Shown here: positions 51,964-58,873 of the stretch, one piece after another | Numbering within the stretch: position 1 is the stretch's first letter | How the letters are laid out: the number at the start of each line of letters is the position of its first letter | Assembly (NCBI GenBank): GCA_017469955.1 | Contig: JAFUFJ010000016.1 | Span: 124,001 to 188,000 of the forward strand | Source: Prevotella sp. | GTDB lineage: Bacteria > Bacteroidota > Bacteroidia > Bacteroidales > Bacteroidaceae | Reading direction: 5' to 3' | Length of the DNA: 64,000 nt | Made by a program: the position numbers and the translations under genes | Notes under the pieces: model-generated | Seen by the model: the letters and a program-made list of their open reading frames with translations, nothing else | Database searches by the model: none | Told to the model about the DNA's origin: nothing

Positions 51964-52037
51964 GCCTCTTTAGCTCAGTTGGCCAGAGCACGTGATTTGT
52001 AATCTCGGGGTCGTTGGTTCGAATCCGACAAGAGGCT
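51964..52037 (+). tRNA. tRNA-Thr (anticodon TGT)
   Basis: Acceptor GCCTCTT (51964-51970) pairs with AAGAGGC (52030-52036), discriminator T. D-arm GCTC/GAGC, anticodon loop TTTGTAA (anticodon TGT), T-arm GTTGG/CCGAC with TTCGAAT. The middle pair of the anticodon stem is a T-T mismatch. CCA is not encoded. Confidence 0.93.
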
Positions 52038-52150
52038 CAAGAAGTTGCATTGGATGGCAGCGAAAGCTTGCTTTCAGATGGCATCAAGGCGAGGGCTTGA
52101 AGGCCTGCCAGTGGCAGGCTATCGGATATGCAATCCGACAAGAGGCTCAA
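52022..52150. repeat. 19 bp direct repeat of the tRNA-Thr 3' end
   Basis: AATCCGACAAGAGGCTCAA occurs at 52022-52040 (tRNA 3' part) and again at 52132-52150, 110 bases apart. The 91 bases between include a GCCTGCC/GGCAGGC hairpin but no gene. It looks like an att-site duplication or a tRNA-copy remnant. Confidence 0.85.
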
Positions 52151-52163
52151 AAATGAAGCAATA

Positions 52164-52230
52164 AAGGCCGAAAAGTTGAATGATGGAAAGATGCGTTCCG
52201 TTGCTCAGTTTTTCGGCCTTTTCCTTTTTT
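52164..52230 (+). terminator. Terminator of the SRP RNA / tRNA-Thr transcript
   Basis: AAGGCCGAAAA (52164-52174) pairs with TTTTCGGCCTT (52210-52220), then TTCCTTTTTT. A strong plus-strand terminator shortly after the duplicated tRNA end. Confidence 0.85.
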
Positions 52231-52330
52231 CAGACACTGACAGCCAGCCATCTGGGTATCCCGTCTGCCGGTCATGGCATGGCAATGACGGACTGGACGA
52301 CAAGCCATTTGTCCTGCTGTCGATACATAT

Positions 52331-53293
52331 ATGGTTGAGAAAATGTTGACAAGTCTGTTGATATCTGCGCTCACATCGTTTTTTACGCTCGTGGAACTGA
52401 ACTGCGAGAACCTTTTTGACTGCCGTCATGACTCTCTGAAGCAGGACTATGAGTTCACGCCTGACGGCAGCTATCACTGGACTCCTACCCGATATTGGCA
52501 GCACCTCAACCGCACGGCACAGACCATTCTCGCCTGCGGAGGCGAGGAACAGGCCTGGCAATTGCCCGACTTGGTGGCCTTGTGCGAGGTGGAAAACGAC
52601 AGCGTGCTGGTCGATCTTACCCGGCGTTCGCTGCTTCGTTCGGCACGTTACGAATACGTAATGACCGATTCGCCTGACGCTCGAGGCATTGATGTGGCCC
52701 TGCTCTATTCGCCTTTCACCTTCCAACTGCTCAACCATCATGCCATTCGTGTGCCTGTTTTGCCGGGAATGCGCCCTACGCGCGACATCCTTTATGTGTC
52801 AGGACGCTTGCTTTCGGGCGACACACTGCATGTCTTTGTGACCCATATGCCAAGCCGAAGCGGGGGAGAAAAGCCGACACGTCCCTTCCGCAGATATGCG
52901 GCAAGCCGGCTGCTTCAGGCCGTAGACTCGGTGAGAAGTCTTAGCAGTCAGGCCCATATAGTTGTCGTTGGCGACTTTAATGACTATGCCAACGACAAGA
53001 ACATGCGCCTCTATCGCCGGGCCGGACTCTGCGACATCTCGGCCGATGCTACGGGCTCTCACGGTGCAAAGGCTACCTATCGCTACCATGGACGATGGGC
53101 AAGCCTCGACCATATCATGGTCTCCGAGGGGCTACTTCGTATGCTCTCCTGCTGTCTTGTCTTTGATGCGCCGTTCTTATTGGCCGATGATGAGCGCTAT
53201 GGAGGCCTGCAACCTCGACGTAACTACTTGGGACCTCGCTACCTGAATGGGTTCAGCGACCACCTGCCTCTCGTAGCAAGATTTGGCTTCTAA
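52331..53293 (+). CDS. Endonuclease/exonuclease/phosphatase family protein
   Basis: A 320-residue protein of the EEP (DNase I-like) fold. Core residues: VELNCENLFDC (N, E), LPDLVALCEVEND (E), VFVTHMPSRSGGEKPTRPF (H), VVVGDFNDYANDKNM (DFN), and GFSDHLPLVARF (SDH) at the end. The first residues (TSLLISALTSFFTLVEL) could be a weak signal peptide, fitting a secreted phosphodiesterase. The substrate is unknown. It follows the tRNA terminator and is followed by palindrome copy 5. Confidence 0.85.
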   Translation: MVEKMLTSLLISALTSFFTLVELNCENLFDCRHDSLKQDYEFTPDGSYHWTPTRYWQHLNRTAQTILACGGEEQAWQLPDLVALCEVENDSVLVDLTRRSLLRSARYEYVMTDSPDARGIDVALLYSPFTFQLLNHHAIRVPVLPGMRPTRDILYVSGRLLSGDTLHVFVTHMPSRSGGEKPTRPFRRYAASRLLQAVDSVRSLSSQAHIVVVGDFNDYANDKNMRLYRRAGLCDISADATGSHGAKATYRYHGRWASLDHIMVSEGLLRMLSCCLVFDAPFLLADDERYGGLQPRRNYLGPRYLNGFSDHLPLVARFGF

Positions 53294-53330
53294 GGCAGGA
53301 GTCTATGGCTGAAAGGAAACGATGACGGTC

Positions 53331-53437
53331 GAGAAAGCTATCCTTTCAGCCCGAGAAGTCATAGCTTTCTTGTCAATAACTCTATCCTTTCTCGCCCATA
53401 ACTCTAAGACTTCTCGACCTGAAGTCTTAGCTTTCTC
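53331..53437. repeat. 107 bp intergenic palindrome, copy 5
   Basis: Begins GAGAAAGCTATCC and ends CTTAGCTTTCTC, with the conserved centre containing CAATAACTCTATCC and TTTCTCGCCCATAA. It lies between convergent EEP and ZIP genes. Confidence 0.9.
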
Positions 53438-53511
53438 CGGGGCAACCCTTTCAGTCGTGGGCCGGAAAGGTAAAGAAGAGGTGGAACATGTGTGATGAAA
53501 CAGACTGGTAA

Positions 53512-54288
53512 TCAGCCCAAGACAATATCGAGAACCATCATTAACACGAAGCCGACGGCAAAGCCTATGGTGCTGAGGTTGCTGTGTTTTCCCTCGGAAG
53601 CTTCGGGTATCAGCTCTTCAATAACCACGTAAAGCATCGCTCCTGCTGCAAAAGAAAGCATGTAAGGCAGCACGGGTACCATCAGCGAAGCCAACAGAAT
53701 AACGGCTAAACCGCCCAACGGCTCGACCACTCCGCTAAGACTTCCGATGATGAATGAGCGCCAACGAGAGTTGCCTGCAGCGCGCATTGGCATCGAGATG
53801 ATGGCCCCTTCAGGGATGTTTTGGATAGCAATGCCTATCGAAACCGCCAGTGCACTGGCCAGCGTGACGCCCGTGGCATGCTGGGAAGCACCGGCAAACA
53901 CCACGCCGACGGCCATGCCTTCGGGCAGGTTGTGGATCGTTACGGCCAGTGATAGCATGGCCGTGCGCGAGAGATGTGCGCGGATTCCCTCGGGCTGTTC
54001 GGTGCCAAGATGGAGATGAGGGGTCAGCTCGTCGACGAGCAACAGAAATCCCATGCCCAGCAAGAGGCCGACAGCTGCCGGCAATACGGCCCACTTGCCG
54101 CTCTCTTCTCCCATCTCTATCGACGGAATCAGCAGTGACCATACCGATGCGGCGACCATAACTCCCGACGCGAATCCAAGCAATGATTTCTGTAAAGGCT
54201 GCGACATCTCGTGCTTCATGAAGAAGACAAAGGCCGAGCCCATGACCGTTCCTAACAGAGGAATGAGCAGTCCGATGGCGGTATTCAT
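53512..54288 (-). CDS. ZIP family metal transporter
   Basis: A 258-residue inner-membrane transporter with eight helices. The metal-path motifs AVTIHNLPEGMAVGVVFAG and GIAIQNIPEGAIISMPM are in helices 4 and 5, as in ZupT/ZIP proteins of the GufA type. It should import Zn2+ or other divalent cations. I start at the ATG (54286-54288); a TTG two codons earlier is possible. A -7 box (minus strand, 54321-54314) lies about 25 bases upstream. Confidence 0.92.
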   Translation of the reverse strand: MNTAIGLLIPLLGTVMGSAFVFFMKHEMSQPLQKSLLGFASGVMVAASVWSLLIPSIEMGEESGKWAVLPAAVGLLLGMGFLLLVDELTPHLHLGTEQPEGIRAHLSRTAMLSLAVTIHNLPEGMAVGVVFAGASQHATGVTLASALAVSIGIAIQNIPEGAIISMPMRAAGNSRWRSFIIGSLSGVVEPLGGLAVILLASLMVPVLPYMLSFAAGAMLYVVIEELIPEASEGKHSNLSTIGFAVGFVLMMVLDIVLG

Positions 54289-54367
54289 AAGCAATGGGTC
54301 TCTTGGTTCGATGCAAAGTTAGGGATTTCCGTTGAGATAACCGCGAAAAAACGAAAGAATCGTTTTT

Positions 54368-54474
54368 GAGAAAGCTGTCCTTTCTCAGTGAGAAGTCTAT
54401 GGGTTATGGGCGAGAAAGGATAGAGTTATTGGCAAGAAAGCTAAGACTTCTCGGGCATAAAGGACAGCTTTCTC
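54368..54474. repeat. 107 bp intergenic palindrome, copy 6 (reverse orientation)
   Basis: Outer arms GAGAAAGCTGTCC and GGACAGCTTTCTC match exactly. Its interior reads as the reverse complement of the other copies (GGATAGAGTTATTGGCAAG). It is in the gap between the flavin reductase and ZIP genes. Between it and 54620 I see nothing else. Confidence 0.9.
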
Positions 54475-54619
54475 GGCGATGATGGAAAGAGAGGTGGAGG
54501 AAAGGGCTTCCCGTTCTTGCGCGGAAAGGGCAGGAATCGGTGTGGAAACCCTCATGCAAACAGGGCTTCCCGATGGGACTATTCGGGGAAACCAGTGACC
54601 GTTGAGAGGGAAAAGACAT

Positions 54620-54660
54620 TCGGGATGTCCCCTTATATAATAAGGTGCAGGACATCCCGA
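54620..54660 (-). terminator. Terminator of the flavin reductase gene
   Basis: TCGGGATGTCC/GGACATCCCGA, 11 bp, with an inner CCTTA/TAAGG stem. Read on the minus strand, a TGTCTTTT follows. It lies 24 bases after the gene's stop codon. Confidence 0.75.
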
Positions 54661-54684
54661 GTGCTGCTTTTGTCTGACATTCGG

Positions 54685-55317
54685 CTATTTGTCGAGCGCC
54701 TTCCCTGAGCCCCATGCCGTGCCTACCACGTCTCCTACGACGCGATAGGCGTTGGATGCCGAGTCGTAGATGACGGGTTCGAGTTTTGAAAGGTCGATGT
54801 TCCCGTCGTCGTCGAGTATGCTTTCGTCGGCGCTCATGTTGACAACTTCGCCGACAACCATGCCGTTCTCGGCCATCTCGACGACCTTGCACTCCAGCGT
54901 CAGCGGATATTCATTGACGATCGGGGCATCTACGTTGGGGCTTTTCGTCACGGTGAAGCCCGCTTTCTCTACCTTGTTCTTCACTTGATGGCCAGAGACA
55001 AGGCCGAAATAGTCGCTCTCGACGACCGTCTTTTTTGTAGCAAAGCTCACGGTGAAGGCCTTCTTCAAGCGCAGGTTGTCTGTCGTCTTGTGCTCAGAAA
55101 GGTTAAAACAGATCTGGCGATAGCCGCACTGTCCGCCCCATGCAGCCATCATTACGTCGGGCGTTCCCTGCTCGTCGTAGGTGGCAATCATGATGCAAGG
55201 CAGCGGAGTTATCACTGTTCCGCGGTTGCCAAAGTTCACCCTTCCTGCCACGTTTTCTTGCGCATCTGCTGTGCAAAGGGCCATGCAGCAGAGCAGCGTC
55301 ATCAGCAATTTTCTCAT
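54685..55317 (-). CDS. Flavin reductase family protein with a signal peptide
   Basis: A 210-residue protein. Starting at 55317 (MRKLLMTLLCCMALCTADAQ) gives a clear signal peptide ending in ADAQ. The mature part is the FMN-binding split-barrel flavin reductase domain: PLPCIMIATYDEQGTPDVMM, ICFNLSEHKTTDNLRLKKAF, FGLVSGHQVKNKVEKAGF and CKVVEMAENGMVVGEVVNM. Cytoplasmic members reduce FMN or act with a monooxygenase; this one appears exported. It is monocistronic with promoter and terminator. Confidence 0.85.
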   Translation of the reverse strand: MRKLLMTLLCCMALCTADAQENVAGRVNFGNRGTVITPLPCIMIATYDEQGTPDVMMAAWGGQCGYRQICFNLSEHKTTDNLRLKKAFTVSFATKKTVVESDYFGLVSGHQVKNKVEKAGFTVTKSPNVDAPIVNEYPLTLECKVVEMAENGMVVGEVVNMSADESILDDDGNIDLSKLEPVIYDSASNAYRVVGDVVGTAWGSGKALDK

Positions 55318-55344
55318 AATTCCTTGGTTGTTAGTGTGACGCTG

Positions 55345-55352
55345 CAAAGGTA
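55345..55352 (-). promoter_or_regulatory. -7 box of the flavin reductase gene
   Basis: TACCTTTG (minus strand) with a weak TTG at the -33 distance. The leader is about 23 bases. Confidence 0.5.
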
Positions 55353-55481
55353 GCTATTATTATTGGGAAACAATGATACTTTTTTCGGAGATTCATTCAC
55401 TTTTTTCGGAAAGTGACGTGCGGGTGTTAAAATTAGTTGGAGAGGAGCGTTTTCGGGCCGGTTTTTTTCATGATTAGCCTG

Positions 55482-55508
55482 AAAGTGTGTAATTTTGCAT
55501 CACACTTT
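55482..55508 (+). promoter_or_regulatory. copA promoter inside an inverted repeat (candidate operator)
   Basis: AAAGTGTG (55482-55489) and CACACTTT (55501-55508) form an exact 8 bp inverted repeat with an 11-base spacer that contains the -7 box TAATTTTG (55490-55497). A regulator bound here would block the promoter. A small GTCCC/GGGAC hairpin follows in the leader. Confidence 0.6.
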
Positions 55509-55545
55509 ACGTCCCGAAGGGACATCTAACAGAAGGAGAACGGCT

Positions 55546-57429
55546 ATGGAAAAGAGAACGCTTCCTGTCATTGGCATGGCATGTTCGTCGTGTGCGGCGA
55601 GCGTAGAACGGCGCTTGCAGGGCATCGACGGTGTCGCTTCAGCGTCAGTATCGCTGGCCACGCGCACGGCAGTTGTCGAGTGGGATCCCGAGAAGACTTC
55701 GCCCGAAGCGATGAAGTCGGAACTGAACAAGATCGGTTTCGACCTCCTGACCGGCCATCAGCAAAGCGCCGAAGAGGTTGAGCGGCGCGAATACAGCTCA
55801 TTGAAGCGCAAGACCCTGCTCTCCTGGGCATTGGCTTTAGCCTGTATGTACTGCTCCATGAAGGGCGGAATGATGCAGGAAACCCTCATCATTGCCCTGC
55901 TCAACCTGTGGTTTTGCGGCCGAAGCTTCTACACGTCTGCCGTGGGTCAACTGCGTCATGGCATCACGAGCATGGACACACTGGTCAGCCTTTCCACCGC
56001 CGTTTCGTTCGTTTACAGTGCCGTTTTGACCTTTATGCCCGCCAGCGAGGTGAGCCTTCATCCTACGTTTGACGCTTCGGTCATGATTATTACCTTCGTG
56101 TTGACGGGCAGACTGCTCGAGGAACGTGTCAAGCGCAGCACGGCTTCGTCGATCAGAAGACTGGTCGGTCTGCGTCCGAAGACGGCCCGTCTTGTGCAGG
56201 AAGAAAGGCTGGAGCAGGTGCCGATTGGTACGGTTGTGGCCGGCGATGTGCTGGAAGTTAGGGCAGGAGAGAAAGTTCCGGTCGACGGAATGGTGACCTG
56301 GGCAGCGAGCTTTATGAAGGAAGACGGGGCATATGTCGACGAGTCGATGCTCACGGGCGAGCCCATTCCCGTGCTGAAGCAACGGTCGTCAAAGGTGATG
56401 GCAGGCACGATGGTGCAGCAGGGAACACTGCGTTTTCGCGCATCGCAGGTAGGAGAGCAGACGGCTTTGGCCCAGATCATCCGCATGGTAGGGCAGGCTC
56501 AAGGCTCAAAAGCGCCTGTCCAGCGCATCGTAGACCGTATGGCAATGGTCTTTGTCCCTGTCGTAATAGCCCTTTCTGTATTGACATTTCTCGTGTGGAT
56601 GGCTGTGGGTGGCACGGCAGTTCTGCCACAGGCCGTCGTCTCGTCGGTGGCCGTTCTGGTGATAGCCTGTCCCTGTGCTATGGGACTTGCCACGCCAATG
56701 GCATTGATGGTGGGCGTGGGCAAGGCTGCCGACCGCGGCATATTAGTGAAGGATGCGGCAGCCATCGAGACGTTAAGAAAGGTCAATGCGCTGGTGACTG
56801 ACAAGACAGGTACCCTTACTATACCCAATGATCAGGTGGATTTCACAAAGGCTTCCGATCTGGAATATGAAGAAAGGGAGGCGCTGAAGCCTCATGTTCA
56901 CGAGGCCGTGGAGGCTCTTTCTGCAGCAGATATCGATGTCTACATGATGAGTGGCGATAGCGATGAGGCCGTGAGTTATTGGGCAAAGCAGGCGGGAATT
57001 GCCAACTGGCAGGGCAAGGTGACGGCCCAAGACAAGGAAGATCTCGTGCGGAAGCTGCAGGCAGAGGGCAGGGTCGTGGCGATGGTCGGCGACGGAATCA
57101 ACGATTCACAGGCCTTGGCATGTGCCGATGTGAGCATCGCAATGGGGCAGGGGACTGACGTTGCCATGGATGTTGCGCAAGTGACGCTGCTGACAACCGA
57201 CCTCCGGGCCTTGCCGGAAGCTGTCGCTCTTTCGAAGCGTACGGTGTCAATGATCCGCCAAAACCTCTTCTGGGCGTTTGTCTACAACCTTGTTTGTATC
57301 CCGCTGGCAGCAGGGTTGCCGCGGGCTTTCGGCATCGATTTCCAGATAACCCCTATGTGGGCCAGCGGACTGATGGCCTTGTCGAGCATCAGTGTGGTGC
57401 TCAACAGCCTGCGTCTGAAGCGACGTTGA
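55546..57429 (+). CDS. copA: Copper-type P1B ATPase lacking a normal nucleotide-binding domain
   Basis: A 627-residue membrane ATPase. In order: an HMA domain with GMACSSC (residues 9-15), two then two further membrane helices, the actuator TGEP (near 269), IACPCAMGLATP metal site (CPC near 374), DKTGTLT (Asp near 419) and VGDGIND (near 514). Only ~49 residues separate DKTGTLT from the MSGDSDEAV segment, where other CopA proteins have roughly 130-150, and the His-Pro motif that contacts ATP is absent. The reading frame is intact. The start is chosen by the HMA motif, shortly after a candidate operator. Confidence 0.88.
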   Translation: MEKRTLPVIGMACSSCAASVERRLQGIDGVASASVSLATRTAVVEWDPEKTSPEAMKSELNKIGFDLLTGHQQSAEEVERREYSSLKRKTLLSWALALACMYCSMKGGMMQETLIIALLNLWFCGRSFYTSAVGQLRHGITSMDTLVSLSTAVSFVYSAVLTFMPASEVSLHPTFDASVMIITFVLTGRLLEERVKRSTASSIRRLVGLRPKTARLVQEERLEQVPIGTVVAGDVLEVRAGEKVPVDGMVTWAASFMKEDGAYVDESMLTGEPIPVLKQRSSKVMAGTMVQQGTLRFRASQVGEQTALAQIIRMVGQAQGSKAPVQRIVDRMAMVFVPVVIALSVLTFLVWMAVGGTAVLPQAVVSSVAVLVIACPCAMGLATPMALMVGVGKAADRGILVKDAAAIETLRKVNALVTDKTGTLTIPNDQVDFTKASDLEYEEREALKPHVHEAVEALSAADIDVYMMSGDSDEAVSYWAKQAGIANWQGKVTAQDKEDLVRKLQAEGRVVAMVGDGINDSQALACADVSIAMGQGTDVAMDVAQVTLLTTDLRALPEAVALSKRTVSMIRQNLFWAFVYNLVCIPLAAGLPRAFGIDFQITPMWASGLMALSSISVVLNSLRLKRR

Positions 57430-57455
57430 CGACAAAAGTCGGATGGAAGAAAAAG

Positions 57456-57490
57456 GAAAGGGAAAAGCGCTGTCGGCGTTTTTCCCTTTC
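57456..57490. terminator. Bidirectional hairpin between copA and the barrel gene
   Basis: GAAAGGGAAAAGCGC (57456-57470) against GCGTTTTTCCCTTTC (57476-57490), with a one-base bulge. T-rich on one strand and A-rich on the other. It abuts the stop codon of the convergent gene. Confidence 0.7.
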
Positions 57491-58113
57491 TATCTTGGCG
57501 GCGGATAGCCGTAACGGTCGAGATAGGGCGGAATGAAGGAGTTGTTGTATCTGACGCCTTCGACCGACACTCCTATGCTGAACGACGGAGAAAAGTGGTA
57601 AGTCACGGCTGCCCCAAACCTGTCTGCATCCGGATATCCGTACATGGCATCGTAAGGCATGCCGTAGGAATAGGGCGTCAAGGCTGTCAGTCCCGTCCGG
57701 CGAAAAGCAGGAGTGTTGCCGACAAGTGACTTCTGGGCGTAGATCATAGCTTCCCAATGCTCGTCAAAACGATAGCCGACCGTGGCATAGATGCCTCCCG
57801 AACGATAGCTGTCTCCCTTGTACATCGTGTTGGCAACATAGCCCCCTATGGCCATCCAAAGCCGTTCGTCAAGGGTTTTTATATAGGTGGCACTGAGCCT
57901 TTGTCCGAAGCCTCCGCCACTTGAATGCTTGCCGAACGAGGCGAAAGCACTGAGGTCGACGCTGACGTTCATGCCCTCATGCAGGTTCCAGAGCCCATAG
58001 TTGTAGGGCGAGAACCTTGTGGGAGCAGGCGTCAAGGCTGTGCTGTCGGCCTGAGCCGTCGCACTTGTCAAGCCGGCCAGCAGGCTCAATATTACAAACG
58101 TCAGTCGCTTCAT
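57490..58113 (-). CDS. Small outer-membrane beta-barrel protein
   Basis: A 207-residue protein with signal peptide MKRLTFVILSLLAGLTSATA. The mature part is glycine- and aromatic-rich with alternating strands: FGQRLSATYIKTL, RLWMAIGGYVANTMYKGDS, RSGGIYATVGYRF and FGAAVTYHFSPSFSIGVSVEG, consistent with about eight barrel strands. The last residues (DRYGYPPPR) are Pro-rich. No family recognised. It has a near-leaderless promoter and is convergent with copA; no link to copper is shown. Confidence 0.65.
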   Translation of the reverse strand: MKRLTFVILSLLAGLTSATAQADSTALTPAPTRFSPYNYGLWNLHEGMNVSVDLSAFASFGKHSSGGGFGQRLSATYIKTLDERLWMAIGGYVANTMYKGDSYRSGGIYATVGYRFDEHWEAMIYAQKSLVGNTPAFRRTGLTALTPYSYGMPYDAMYGYPDADRFGAAVTYHFSPSFSIGVSVEGVRYNNSFIPPYLDRYGYPPPR

Positions 58114-58120
58114 TCGCGTG

Positions 58121-58151
58121 CAAAGTTAGGTGATACGCCCCAAACGACAAA
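58121..58151 (-). promoter_or_regulatory. Promoter of the barrel protein gene
   Basis: On the minus strand TTTG (58151-58148), a 19-base spacer, TAACTTTG (58128-58121), then seven bases to the ATG. The predicted leader is about three bases. Confidence 0.7.
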
Positions 58152-58338
58152 ACTTCCCCGGCAGTTTTTCAGTTTTATTATGTTTTATTCTCATTCTTAT
58201 AACAACCAGAATCCATACGGAAGCCCCGGGACAGTCATTGCGAAGAGGCTGTTCAGCGCCTGCTTCATCCCCGGTTTCGGTCAGAAAAGGCGGGAAAAAT
58301 GCTTGGTGTCGTTGTAACAAGCTGTAAACCATGTGGTT

Positions 58339-58445
58339 GAAAAAGCTATCCATTCAGGGTGAGAAGTCTTAGCTTTCTCACCGATAAAGCTATCCTTTCT
58401 CAGCCAGAACCCATAGACTTCTCGGGCATAAAGGACAGCTTTCTC
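58339..58445. repeat. 107 bp intergenic palindrome, copy 7
   Basis: Begins GAAAAAGCTATCC and ends GGACAGCTTTCTC; arms are only partly matched, but the AAGTCTTAGCTTTCTCACCG and CATAGACTTCTCGGGC submotifs and total length agree with other copies. It lies between the tRNA-Ser terminator and the barrel gene. Confidence 0.85.
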
Positions 58446-58561
58446 CGAGAGGCATGTCGGCATTGCAGGAAAGAAGGGTAGGGAATTGCTCAGTGAAGCC
58501 ATCCGACTCGTCTTTTGCATGGCGTGTCCTGTGGCAGTAAAGCCTTTCCGTCGCGCATCGC

Positions 58562-58596
58562 AAAAACAAAAAAAGATGCAGCATTTCGGCTGCATC
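58562..58596 (-). terminator. Terminator of tRNA-Ser
   Basis: GATGCAGC (58575-58582) pairs with GCTGCATC (58589-58596). On the minus strand the stem is followed by a run of T (58574 downward, interrupted once). A classical rho-independent terminator. Confidence 0.9.
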
Positions 58597-58600
58597 CTTG

Positions 58601-58685
58601 CGGAGAGAGAGGGATTCGAACCCCCGGTACCTCTCGGTACGACGGTTTTCAAGACCGTTGTAATCGACCACTCTACCATCTCTCC
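58601..58685 (-). tRNA. tRNA-Ser (anticodon TGA)
   Basis: On the minus strand, acceptor GGAGAGA pairs with TCTCTCC, discriminator G. The anticodon loop CTTGAAA carries TGA, and the long variable arm (GTACCGAGAGGTACC) is typical of serine. The T-arm GGGGG/CCCTC region has TTCGAAT. CCA is not encoded. Its promoter is at 58725-58732. Confidence 0.95.
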
Positions 58686-58724
58686 TTGCTGTCGTGAGAC
58701 CTGCTTCGGATCGGAAAGCGGATG

Positions 58725-58732
58725 CAAAGGTA
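58725..58732 (-). promoter_or_regulatory. -7 box of tRNA-Ser
   Basis: TACCTTTG on the minus strand, 40 bases before the mature tRNA. It is divergent from the mutS2 promoter. Confidence 0.55.
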
Positions 58733-58861
58733 ATGGTTTTATTTAAAAAACAGCGGGTCGCGACAGATTATTTTTATTGTGTTAGCATTTATTAACAGCC
58801 CAAAGGCCGGCCGTCTCTCTTTTTTCTCGATGCGGAAAGTCTAAGTCTTAAATAAAACTAT

Positions 58862-58869
58862 TACCTTTG
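58862..58869 (+). promoter_or_regulatory. -7 box of mutS2, leaderless arrangement
   Basis: TACCTTTG, then CAGC, then the mutS2 ATG at 58874. The transcript should start on or within a base or two of the ATG. No strong -33 TTTG is seen. Confidence 0.6.
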
Positions 58870-58873
58870 CAGC

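Noticed and set aside
51991..52007. tRNA-Thr pseudogene because of a T-T mismatch in the anticodon stem
   Set aside because: All other arms pair perfectly and the gene has a terminator; a single mid-stem mismatch is tolerated.
56799..56960. Frameshift in copA explaining the short nucleotide domain
   Set aside because: The frame is continuous and the flanking DKTGTLT and GDGIND motifs are both intact and in frame.
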